A stretch of 39,057 nucleotides of DNA from Pseudomonas fluorescens (GTDB lineage: Bacteria > Pseudomonadota > Alphaproteobacteria > UBA2136 > UBA6156), in the NCBI GenBank assembly GCA_003241595.1, contig QFOU01000019.1, forward strand, positions 1 through 39,057, given 5' to 3'. Every line of letters starts with the position of its first letter. Positions within the stretch are counted from its first letter, which is position 1. Position numbers and translations under genes: made by a program. Shown here piece by piece: positions 8,145 to 15,164 of this stretch. The notes beneath the pieces were generated by a model. It saw nothing but the letters and a program-made list of their open reading frames with translations. It did not search any database and had not been told where the DNA came from.

Positions 8145-9215
8145 TTAGAACTTGACGCGCATGTTGACGCCATAGAGGTCGATATCCTGACCGCTGGTGC
8201 CGGTGACATTGCTGTCGAACTTACGGTAGAGACCCGCCAGGCTGACACCGCTGCCCATATTGTATTGGGCACCGAGACCATAGGCGCGGAGTTTGTCGTT
8301 ACCGACAACAGCGCTGAAGTCATCGTTGAGGCCGTAATCGGCGGCGACTTCATAAGCATCCCAGGCATAACCCACCTTGGCGTACCAGGATTCGCCTTCC
8401 GACTTGTTCTTGGAATCCTGTTTCACGTAACCGAGCGTACCGGCGAGACCCGAGGCGTGAGCCAAGCTGGCGCTGGCCACGTATTCACGGTCGGCAACCG
8501 GAGTGGTGCTGGCTTCCTCGTTATTGAAGCGTACACCGGCGGCGGCCTTGGCCTTCAGGCCGGCGATCGAGCCATCATAGAACAGAGCGCCTTCGGCGTT
8601 ACCACCTTGGGCGACACTGGTGCGGGCCTGGAAGCCGGCAAAGATCGGGCTGTCGTAGCGAACGCTGTCTTCACGGCTCTGGGCAATGTCGGAGGAGAGG
8701 TCGGCGACGGAGGTAGTGGTGAAGGTGTTATTCTTGTTGCGGAGAACCAGACCGCCACCGATACGGGCGAAGTCGGCCGACATCACATCCTGCGCGCCGG
8801 CAAGGTCCTGGGTCAGCACGCCATCGATGGCCGTGCTCTGGTGACCGATGTACACGCCACCGAAGTTACCGGACAAACCGACGCGGGCCTGACGTTGCTC
8901 GAAGCTGCCGCCATTGCTGGTGGGAGTGGTGGAGTTGGTACCCGCCTGGTTTTGAGTAAAGGCATCGGTGGCATTCGAAGCCATTTCACCTTCGAACAAC
9001 ACGCTGGCGGTAAGGCCGTTATCGAGCACCTGCGCACCCTTGACGCCGAAGCGGGTGCTGCTGAGGGCGTTGTCGCCCACTACGAAATCGGTGTTGGAGC
9101 CATCGTCATAGGCAAAGAGGCCTTTGTTGACCTGACCGTACATTTCCACATCTACAGCGGACGCATGTGCGGCGACAAACGCAAACGCGGTTGTGGCCAG
9201 AAGGGTCTTTTTCAT
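8145..9215 (-). CDS. Outer-membrane general porin (Gram-negative porin type)
   Basis: 356 residues from the ATG at 9215; AGGGAA lies nine bases upstream and the first 22 residues are a signal peptide (MKKTLLATTAFAFVAAHASA before VDVEMYGQ). The mature protein begins VEMYGQVNKGLFAYDD, the typical first beta strand of Burkholderia/Neisseria-type trimeric porins, continues with repeated amphipathic strands (SSTRFGVKG; QARVGLSGNFGGVYIGHQ; YDSPIFAGFQARTSVAQGG), and ends in aromatic VKF, the signal recognised by the BAM complex. It would form a diffusion channel. Its position between parB and the DUF3576-leuS block is unusual: it breaks a conserved alphaproteobacterial order. It has its own terminator and probably its own promoter upstream. 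Confidence 0.92.
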   Translation of the reverse strand: MKKTLLATTAFAFVAAHASAVDVEMYGQVNKGLFAYDDGSNTDFVVGDNALSSTRFGVKGAQVLDNGLTASVLFEGEMASNATDAFTQNQAGTNSTTPTSNGGSFEQRQARVGLSGNFGGVYIGHQSTAIDGVLTQDLAGAQDVMSADFARIGGGLVLRNKNNTFTTTSVADLSSDIAQSREDSVRYDSPIFAGFQARTSVAQGGNAEGALFYDGSIAGLKAKAAAGVRFNNEEASTTPVADREYVASASLAHASGLAGTLGYVKQDSKNKSEGESWYAKVGYAWDAYEVAADYGLNDDFSAVVGNDKLRAYGLGAQYNMGSGVSLAGLYRKFDSNVTGTSGQDIDLYGVNMRVKF

Positions 9216-9639
9216 GGGGTGTATTCCCTTTTTTCGATTAGGTTGTCCGCTCAAACTTGTGTTGCAGGTCTTGCGGTCTGGCCACTGTGGTCTGGGCGGC
9301 AGCGAGGCGTCAATGCAAGGCCCGGAATGCAGGGGAAGGGGTGTGACATTTGAGGAGCAAGTGCATACATTCACACCACCCCGCCATCCCCCGGGCCGCT
9401 ATAGCCCACACGCAGGGGTTGCAGAGCCCCTGCCTTTCATACTTCGCCCAAGTAAGTTAGTATTTACAGAATTTGAGAAGATTTAGATCTTTTTCCTTGC
9501 CCCCTGCACGCTGTATGCAGCCCGTATGCAAGATGCATCAAAAAGGCCCCTGAGCGGGGCCTTTGCGATCAAAAGTGCGTTTTCGGGACGGAAAAGTAAG
9601 TTGGTGCTTACTCTCACCGGCATCCTTTTGACATACCTA
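9216..9639. other. Intergenic region between porin and parB
   Basis: 424 bases without a credible gene. It holds the porin leader and promoter (no unambiguous -10/-35 was found), a hairpin GCAGGGG/CCCCTGC at 9412-9433, a direct repeat GTATGCA at about 9516-9533, and the parB terminator at 9540-9564. No DnaA-box-like motif was seen. Confidence 0.5.
9540..9564 (-). terminator. Terminator of parAB
   Basis: Nine-base arms AAAGGCCCC and GGGGCCTTT with a five-base loop. The minus-strand product ends in T5. It lies about 75 bases past the parB stop. Confidence 0.85.
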
Positions 9640-10779
9640 CTAGATGTCGATACGACCTTCGGTGCGGTTGTCCTGCACGGCTTGCGTCTGGAGCAACTGC
9701 TGCTGGGTGCTGAGGCGCTTGAGCAGGGTGGAAAGTTCATCCACACTATCAAAGAAGATACGCACGCTACCGCCCCCCTTGGCGTCCTTCTGGCGAATGG
9801 CCACCTTGAGGCCCACACGGTCCTGCATGAGGGTTTCCAGTGCCGAGATCTTCGGATCGGCGGGACGGCGGCCACGAGCGGGTTGGTTGGGGCGCACGAG
9901 GTTACGCACCAGATCTTCGGTCTCACGTACGCTCAGCTGGTTCTTGATGACGCGGTTGGCGGCACGCAGCTGCAGCTCGGGATCTTCCGCCAGACCGAGC
10001 AGCGCACGGGCATGGCCCATGCTGAGCAGGCCGTTATTCACGCATTCCTTGATCTTTTCGGGGAGGGCCAGCAGGCGCAGCAGGTTGGTGATGTGGCTGC
10101 GGGATTTACCGGTGACGCGGGCCATATCTTCGTGGGTGTAGCTGAATTCGGCGACCAGACGCTGGTAGCCGGCGGCTTCTTCCAGCGGGTTGAGATCGGC
10201 ACGTTGCACGTTCTCGACCAAGGCGACCTCGAGGGCGCGGCCATCATCCAGCTCGCGGATAATCACCGGAACGACTGACAAACCGGCCATTTTGGCGGCG
10301 CGCCAACGGCGTTCACCACCAATGATCTCATACTGGCCCTGCATTTTGGCGGGGCGCACCAGCAGCGGCTGGAGTACACCTTGGGCCTTGATGGAGGAGG
10401 CGAGAGCCTCGATCATCGTGTCATCGAAGTGGCGGCGCGGCTGCACGGTGGAGGGAATCAGCGCGGTGAGGGGCAGGGTGGTATCGCCCTTGACCGCTTG
10501 CGCTTGCTGGCCGGTAGCTATGTTTTGGGGCGCTACCGCCGCGGCGGCGGTATCATCCAGCAATGCGCCAAGGCCACGGCCCAGCCCCTTACCGGGAGCG
10601 GTGGGGGCGGGTTTAGGAGTTTGAGCCTGCATGGCGGCCGCCTGTGCGGCGGCGATGGCGGCAATAGTGCCGGCCTGAGCCTGCGGGTTGGCTGTGACGC
10701 CCGGCAGCGCCACGGACTGGAGCGGGGAGGGCTGGGCTTGGGGGGTGTTCGGATTTTGCGAGTTGTTGGTATCGGTCAT
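9640..10779 (-). CDS. parB: Chromosome-partitioning protein ParB
   Basis: 379 residues. ParB binds parS, spreads as a CTP-dependent clamp and is moved by ParA. Visible elements: KGLGRGLGALL (about 64-74), the ParA-contacting motif; the ParB/Srx CTP-binding fold with GGERRWRAAK (about 154-163) and ENVQRADLNPLEEA (about 189); the DNA-binding helix-turn-helix around VTGKSRSHITNLLRLLALP; and a C-terminal dimerisation part. The 63 residues before the ParA motif are rich in Ala, Gln and Pro and look disordered, whereas many ParBs begin almost directly with that motif. Start supported by AAGAAGGA eight bases upstream. It follows parA by 46 bases. Confidence 0.96.
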   Translation of the reverse strand: MTDTNNSQNPNTPQAQPSPLQSVALPGVTANPQAQAGTIAAIAAAQAAAMQAQTPKPAPTAPGKGLGRGLGALLDDTAAAAVAPQNIATGQQAQAVKGDTTLPLTALIPSTVQPRRHFDDTMIEALASSIKAQGVLQPLLVRPAKMQGQYEIIGGERRWRAAKMAGLSVVPVIIRELDDGRALEVALVENVQRADLNPLEEAAGYQRLVAEFSYTHEDMARVTGKSRSHITNLLRLLALPEKIKECVNNGLLSMGHARALLGLAEDPELQLRAANRVIKNQLSVRETEDLVRNLVRPNQPARGRRPADPKISALETLMQDRVGLKVAIRQKDAKGGGSVRIFFDSVDELSTLLKRLSTQQQLLQTQAVQDNRTEGRIDI

Positions 10780-10825
10780 GGCGCGGGTCCTTCTTCTTTA
10801 TAGTAGGGAGTGTGGGATGGGTGAA

Positions 10826-11644
10826 TTAGGCGGCGTGAGCAGCTTCGGCAGCCGGTGCACCCGGCACGACGGCGGGCACGGTGAGGCGCTGCATCAGCTC
10901 GGCCGCCAAGCGGATGTAGGCTTGGGAACCGGGCGACTTCACATCGTAAATAAGGCCGGGAGCACCGTGGGACGGAGCCTCGGACAGGCGGACGTTACGG
11001 GGGATAATGGTGTCGAAGACCTTATCGCCCAAGTGCTCGCGGACATCGTTCACCACTTGCTGGGCGAGGTTGTTACGCTTGTCGAACATGGTCAGCAGCA
11101 CGCCGAGCAGTTCCAGCTGCGGATTGAGATTACGCTTAATAAGGTCGATGGTTTTGAAGAGCTGGCTCAGACCTTCCATGGCGAAGAATTCGCACTGGAG
11201 AGGGATAAAGACATCGGTGCTGGCGACCAACGCGTTGATGGTCAGCAGGCCGAGGGACGGCGGGCTGTCGATAAAGACGTAGTCGTAGATCTCCATGGCG
11301 GGGAGGAGGGCGTCCTTCAGGCGGTTTTCACGTGCCATGACGGGAACCAATTCCACTTCCGCACCGCTCAGGTGAATAGTGCTGGGCACGAGCCAGAGAT
11401 TCGGCACCTGCGTGGCGACGGTGGCCTGAGACAGATCGGAATCGCCCATGACCAGACTGTAGGTACTGTGGTTGAGGCTGCGTTTATCCACACCAAAGCC
11501 GGTGGTCGTATTCCCCTGAGGATCGAAATCTACTACCAACACGCGATTGCCGCAGGCCGCCAAAGCCGTAGCAAGGTTGATTGCGGTAGTGGTTTTGCCG
11601 ACGCCGCCCTTCTGATTACTGAGCGTGATAATCCGCGCTGTCAT
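10826..11644 (-). CDS. parA: Chromosome-partitioning ATPase ParA
   Basis: 272 residues from the ATG at 11644, which directly precedes TARIITLSNQKGG; a longer open frame to 11839 overlaps rsmG and is not used. A GGGG stretch lies seven to eight bases upstream. Deviant Walker A KGGVGKTT (residues 12-19), Walker A' VVDFDPQGN (about 37-45) and the IDSPPSLG switch are all present. As an ATP-dependent dimer on the nucleoid it pulls ParB-parS complexes to segregate origins. It forms an operon with parB. The leader contains the 12-bp palindrome CCTTTTAAAAGG at 11682-11693, a possible operator or promoter element. Confidence 0.96.
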   Translation of the reverse strand: MTARIITLSNQKGGVGKTTTAINLATALAACGNRVLVVDFDPQGNTTTGFGVDKRSLNHSTYSLVMGDSDLSQATVATQVPNLWLVPSTIHLSGAEVELVPVMARENRLKDALLPAMEIYDYVFIDSPPSLGLLTINALVASTDVFIPLQCEFFAMEGLSQLFKTIDLIKRNLNPQLELLGVLLTMFDKRNNLAQQVVNDVREHLGDKVFDTIIPRNVRLSEAPSHGAPGLIYDVKSPGSQAYIRLAAELMQRLTVPAVVPGAPAAEAAHAA

Positions 11645-11748
11645 GATTTTTTCCCCATCTTGAACCCTAGTGTCGTTCCCCCCTTTTAAAAGGAACGGAT
11701 GCGCTACGTGCGACGCGGCGGTGAGGGCAGGGCGAATTCGGGGAGGGG

Positions 11749-11778
11749 AAAAAACCTCTGGGCTGTTTAGGCCACAGG
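11749..11778 (-). terminator. Possible terminator after rsmG
   Basis: On the minus strand CCTGTGG pairs with CCAGAGG with one mismatch and is followed by T6. The rsmG stop codon lies in the loop. The stem is weak, so partial read-through into parA is likely. Confidence 0.35.
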
Positions 11779-12426
11779 GGGGTTTCCCGTGGAACTCGGT
11801 GCGAGTTCCACCCCGACCCGCGAGAGCTTGATGATCCATCCGTGCTCACCGTCGATGGACAGCACTATACTCGGAGTGCGGGCGATTGTCAGGTGAAACA
11901 AAGTTTCACAAGCCTCTAATTCTACGTCGAGTGCCTTACCTTTAAGCAGTAACCATGCCCCTTGTTCCGTGAGGAGGGGACTGGTGAGGGTGAGGATGGC
12001 TTTCATGTCGGCCCATGCGCGACTTGTGATAACATCGTATTGATTTTGAAGCGTTGTTACGTCGGCGGCATGCACCTTAACGTTGGTTAAACCCAAGGAA
12101 AAGATGGCGGTATGGAGGAATGCGGCCTTGCGTTGGTCGCGTTCGGCCAGCGTGAAACGGTGCTGAGGGGCTAAAATAGCCAGCACAAGGCCCGGAAGAC
12201 CAGCACCAGAGCCAACATCGAGGATATTTGCCCCCGCGTTCAGGGGGAGGTGCGGGGCCAGCTGAGCACAGTCGAGAAGGTGACGCTCTTCCAGCGATGC
12301 GAGGGTACCGGGGGCCACCAGATTGATTTTAGGGTTCCATTGACGCAGGAGGCCCGCATAAGCTTGAAATTGCTGGATTTGCGCGGCAGTGAGCGGACGG
12401 CCGAGCAGCTGTTCCATGCGTTCCAT
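11767..12426 (-). CDS. rsmG: 16S rRNA (guanine-527-N7) methyltransferase RsmG
   Basis: 219 residues. It methylates G527 of 16S rRNA using S-adenosylmethionine. The SAM-binding motif ILDVGSGAGLPGLVLAI (about 68-84) and the acidic loop after it, plus VKVHAADV and the SRAWADM segment, are diagnostic for RsmG/GidB. Its ATG overlaps the stop of mnmG in TAATG, so translation is coupled. The last codons carry two features unrelated to the protein: a parS-like sequence and a 10-bp hairpin at 11782-11811. The 7-bp inverted repeat GTGAAAC/GTTTCAC at 11893-11909, made of parS half-site words in reversed order, also lies inside the gene. Confidence 0.95.
   Translation of the reverse strand: MERMEQLLGRPLTAAQIQQFQAYAGLLRQWNPKINLVAPGTLASLEERHLLDCAQLAPHLPLNAGANILDVGSGAGLPGLVLAILAPQHRFTLAERDQRKAAFLHTAIFSLGLTNVKVHAADVTTLQNQYDVITSRAWADMKAILTLTSPLLTEQGAWLLLKGKALDVELEACETLFHLTIARTPSIVLSIDGEHGWIIKLSRVGVELAPSSTGNPPVA
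11782..11795. promoter_or_regulatory. Candidate parS site at the 3' end of rsmG
   Basis: GTTTCCCGTGGAAC matches the ParB consensus GTTTCACGTGGAAC at 13 of 14 positions. Its location next to parAB is what is expected of an origin-proximal parS. It overlaps the perfect hairpin at 11789-11811. Confidence 0.5.
11789..11811. repeat. Perfect 10-bp inverted repeat overlapping parS-like site
   Basis: GTGGAACTCG and CGAGTTCCAC are separated by GTG. The outer part repeats the parS half-site GTGGAAC in both arms. It lies in the last coding triplets of rsmG and has no T-run. Confidence 0.6.
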
Positions 12427-14324
12427 TACGCGTTAACCCCTGAATTATCGGCAGTTTTACGCAAATGCAGCCACAGCGCCTGCAAGGCCGCCGGCGTAAT
12501 GCCTGAGATGCGGGAGGCCGCAGCCAGGGTGGGAGGCTGATGCAACTGGAGCTTTTGCTTCACCTCATTGGACAGACCCCCGATAGCGGCATAGTCGGTG
12601 GAGGTGGGAATTTCGAGCAGCTCGTCTTCGGCGAGGCGTTGTGCGTCGGCCTGCTGGCGCTGAAGGTAGCCGTCATAGTGCGCTTCGACCTCCAATTGTT
12701 CGAGCGAATTGGCAGAAAACCGCGCCAATTCTGGTAAATAAGTTTTTACACACTCCAACGTCACTTGGGGGCGTTTCAGGACATCGAATACACTAGATGT
12801 AGTAGCATAGTTGCCTGCGAGTTGTGCAACTTGCACACCTAGGGGGGAGCTTGGCTTCACTTTGGTGCTTTGTGCGTAGGCAAAGAGATCGGCAACCTGA
12901 CCCTTATGCGCCTCGAATGCAACCCTGCGTTGCAATGCGATACAGCCGATCTCAACACCACGCGGCGTGAGACGGAGGTCGGCATTGTCGGCACGGAGCA
13001 GCAAACGGTACTCGGCACGCGACGTGAACATGCGATACGGCTCGCTGGTTCCACGGGTGACCAGATCGTCGATCAGCACACCGATGTAGGCTTCGGCACG
13101 GGACAGAATGAATGGCGATTTGCCCGCCGCCTTGAGGGCGGCGTTAAGACCGGCCATGAGACCCTGGGCGGCCGCTTCCTCATAGCCGGTGGTACCATTG
13201 ATCTGGCCGGCGAGGAACAAGCCCGGAATCTTTTTGGTTTCAAGGGTATGGCGTAATTCGGTCGGCTCGATGTAGTCGTACTCAATGGCGTAGCCGGGGC
13301 GCAGGATCTCGGCATTCTCGAGGCCGGGAATCGTTTTGAGAATGGCGTGCTGGACATCGATCGGTAGCGAGGTGGAAATCCCGTTGGGATAAACCTCAAG
13401 CGAATCATAACCTTCCGGCTCCAGGAAGATCTGGTGGCCGGTCTTCTCGGCAAAGCGCACCACCTTGTCTTCGATGCTCGGACAGTAGCGCGGACCGGTC
13501 CCTTCGATCTGGCCGCTGTACATGGGACTGCGATGCAGATTGCTGCGAATCACCTCGTGGGTCGTCTCATTGGTATAGGCGACGTGGCAGGGCAGCTGTG
13601 TCTGTGAAATCGTGGAATTCAGGAAGCTGAAGGGCAGGGGCGGGGTGTCGCCGTGCTGTTCTTCCAGATGACTATAGTTAATAGTACGCGTATTAAGGCG
13701 CGGCGGGGTACCGGTCTTGAGGCGTCCCACCTTAAAATTCAGAGCTTTAAAGCGATCGGCCAGACGGATACTGGCGGATTCTCCGGCACGGCCACCGGTG
13801 GTTTGCTGCTGACCGATGTGAATGAGGCCGCGCAGGAAGGTACCGGTGGTGATGACAATCGCCTCCGCTCCGAAGCGCCATCCGCTGGAACAGACGGCCA
13901 CGCGCGCGCGGCCCTGATCATCCAGCTCGATATCAATGACCTCCGACTGGCGGATGGTGAGGTTCGGCGTATTCAAAAGCTCGGTTTGCACGGCTTCGCG
14001 GTAGAGCTTGCGGTCGGCCTGTGCGCGCGGACCGCGTACGGCCGGGCCCTTGCTGGCATTGAGCATGCGAAACTGGAGGCCGGCTATATCGGTCATGCGG
14101 CCCATAATGCCGTCCAGTGCGTCGATCTCGCGCACCAGGTGGCCCTTGGCCAACCCCCCGATGGCGGGGTTGCAGGACATCTGGCCAATGGTATCGAGAT
14201 TTCCGGTCAATAACAAAGTATTGGCCCCCATGCGCGCGGCGGCAGCAGCGGCTTCAGAACCGGCATGGCCACCACCCACAATGATGACGTCGTAGGTGGC
14301 AGTGAGGGGTAGGGATGTGTTCAT
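12426..14324 (-). CDS. mnmG: tRNA uridine-5-carboxymethylaminomethyl modification enzyme MnmG
   Basis: 632 residues, full length. With MnmE it installs cmnm5U34 in tRNA wobble positions using FAD, NADH and methylene-tetrahydrofolate. The N-terminal dinucleotide-binding motif is VIIVGGGHAGSEAA (about 13-26), followed by the signature MSCNPAIGGLAKGHLVREIDALDG (about 49-72) with the catalytic Cys region, and GPAVRGPRAQADR. A second conserved block is the flavin-binding GLFLAGQINGTTGYEEAAAQG (about 365-385). The C-terminal helical domain binds tRNA and MnmE. Its usual partner gene mnmE lies about 15.5 kb to the right rather than adjacent. A TATAAT (minus, 14425-14430) and a parS-like sequence lie in the leader. 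Confidence 0.97.
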   Translation of the reverse strand: MNTSLPLTATYDVIIVGGGHAGSEAAAAAARMGANTLLLTGNLDTIGQMSCNPAIGGLAKGHLVREIDALDGIMGRMTDIAGLQFRMLNASKGPAVRGPRAQADRKLYREAVQTELLNTPNLTIRQSEVIDIELDDQGRARVAVCSSGWRFGAEAIVITTGTFLRGLIHIGQQQTTGGRAGESASIRLADRFKALNFKVGRLKTGTPPRLNTRTINYSHLEEQHGDTPPLPFSFLNSTISQTQLPCHVAYTNETTHEVIRSNLHRSPMYSGQIEGTGPRYCPSIEDKVVRFAEKTGHQIFLEPEGYDSLEVYPNGISTSLPIDVQHAILKTIPGLENAEILRPGYAIEYDYIEPTELRHTLETKKIPGLFLAGQINGTTGYEEAAAQGLMAGLNAALKAAGKSPFILSRAEAYIGVLIDDLVTRGTSEPYRMFTSRAEYRLLLRADNADLRLTPRGVEIGCIALQRRVAFEAHKGQVADLFAYAQSTKVKPSSPLGVQVAQLAGNYATTSSVFDVLKRPQVTLECVKTYLPELARFSANSLEQLEVEAHYDGYLQRQQADAQRLAEDELLEIPTSTDYAAIGGLSNEVKQKLQLHQPPTLAAASRISGITPAALQALWLHLRKTADNSGVNA

Positions 14325-14360
14325 ACGCTATGGGATAGGCGCGGGGCGTGAATTCGTCAA

Positions 14361-14374
14361 GTTCCACGCGGAAC
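14361..14374. promoter_or_regulatory. Candidate parS site upstream of mnmG
   Basis: GTTCCACGCGGAAC differs from the palindromic ParB site GTTCCACGTGGAAC at one central base. It is intergenic, 37 bases before the mnmG start, and about 2.7 kb from parA. Confidence 0.55.
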
Positions 14375-14424
14375 GCTGTATTGATTTTGAACCGTTTTTT
14401 TACACTTGGTTGGCTGGCGGTAGG

Positions 14425-14430
14425 ATTATA
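14425..14430 (-). promoter_or_regulatory. Possible -10 element for mnmG
   Basis: TATAAT on the minus strand, about 100 bases before the mnmG ATG. No good -35 is found at 16-18 bases; the expected place is occupied by the GC-rich hairpin at 14441-14469. The parS-like site would lie in the transcribed leader. Confidence 0.35.
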
Positions 14431-14440
14431 CCCCCCACAC

Positions 14441-14469
14441 CAACGGCACCGGGGAAACCGGTGCCGTTG
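14441..14469 (-). terminator. Strong hairpin after the secreted orphan gene
   Basis: A perfect 12-bp stem CAACGGCACCGG/CCGGTGCCGTTG with a five-base loop, ten bases past the stop at 14479. There is no T-run on either strand, so it may act as a stabilising 3' hairpin or a Rho-linked end rather than a classic intrinsic terminator. Confidence 0.5.
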
Positions 14470-14478
14470 CTTGAATCG

Positions 14479-15003
14479 TTAGGGGAAGCTGGCATAGCGA
14501 TGACGGCCCGCATAGAGTTTGGAACAGGCCCACTCGTACCACTCCCAGTCCCAGTAGAGCGCGATCAGCTGGCGTTCGCTGCCGGTATAAACGCTGTGAT
14601 ATGCGATCATACGGCTGGCCAGTTCGACACTGTAACCGCAGCGGAGCTGGATGGATTCCACCGTAATCGGCTCCTGCGTTGCCGAAAACGCTGGCGCGGG
14701 TTCAGTCAGGACAACCGCCCCAGCCACTTGTGGCGCAAGGATTGCCTTGGGAACGACCGGCGCGGCGGTGAGGGCGGGTGTCGTGATATTCAGCGTCAGG
14801 TTATTCAGGCCGAACTCCTCCAGCTTGATCTCGACCTCGCAGTGACCCTCCACTTTTTGCACCGCGCAGGGTACCGTGCGTGTGAGTTGCGTGGTTTTGG
14901 CCTCCGGCGGAACCGGAACAACCGCATCGGCAGCATACCCAACCGAGGCTGTCATGCCGACCAGCAGAACGAAGAGGCTCGTGTTTTTGTGATATTTGCG
15001 CAT
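14479..15003 (-). CDS. Secreted orphan protein with conserved Cys pattern
   Basis: 174 residues; not recognised. A Sec signal peptide covers about residues 1-24 (SLFVLLVGMTASVGYAA), so it is periplasmic or secreted. The mature part has Cys in VPCAVQKVEGHCEVEI, RCGYSVEL and EWACSKLY, four in all, allowing two disulphides, and an Ala/Pro-rich middle (about 75-110). The C-terminal part has many aromatics (ALYWDWEWYEWACSKLY). GAGG lies about eight bases before the ATG. The leader carries an 8-bp hairpin at 15023-15044 and the palindrome AAAACCTCAGGTTTT overlapping the ribosome binding site, so translation may be controlled. It is a single-gene unit between the Mur ligase gene and mnmG. Confidence 0.72.
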   Translation of the reverse strand: MRKYHKNTSLFVLLVGMTASVGYAADAVVPVPPEAKTTQLTRTVPCAVQKVEGHCEVEIKLEEFGLNNLTLNITTPALTAAPVVPKAILAPQVAGAVVLTEPAPAFSATQEPITVESIQLRCGYSVELASRMIAYHSVYTGSERQLIALYWDWEWYEWACSKLYAGRHRYASFP

Positions 15004-15005
15004 GG

Positions 15006-15044
15006 CAAAACCTCAGGTTTTTCGCCTTTCCCGAGAGAAAGGCG
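15006..15044 (-). promoter_or_regulatory. Structured leader of the secreted orphan gene
   Basis: Two elements precede the ATG at 15003: the near-palindrome AAAACCT-C-AGGTTTT, which buries the GAGG ribosome binding site, and an 8-bp hairpin CGCCTTTC/GAAAGGCG (15023-15044). Neither is followed by T residues in the direction of transcription. This suggests translational rather than transcriptional control, which is inference. Confidence 0.4.
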
Positions 15045-15164
15045 AGGGTGAAAAAACGTGTTTTATGCAACAGATGTATACCTATCTCGACGCGCGCGAA
15101 TGAGCAAGTATTTCCTTACTCAATAAACATCTGATGAATATAAAGTTCCCGCGAGGGGCTTCGT

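Noticed and set aside
8419..8434. TGTTTCACGTAACCGA, parS-like, inside the porin
   Set aside because: Only the left half matches the ParB site.
8019..9353. 444-codon plus-strand open frame opposite the porin
   Set aside because: Gly/Ala/Val-rich reverse reading of the porin, whose signal peptide, strands and C-terminal Phe are convincing on the other strand.
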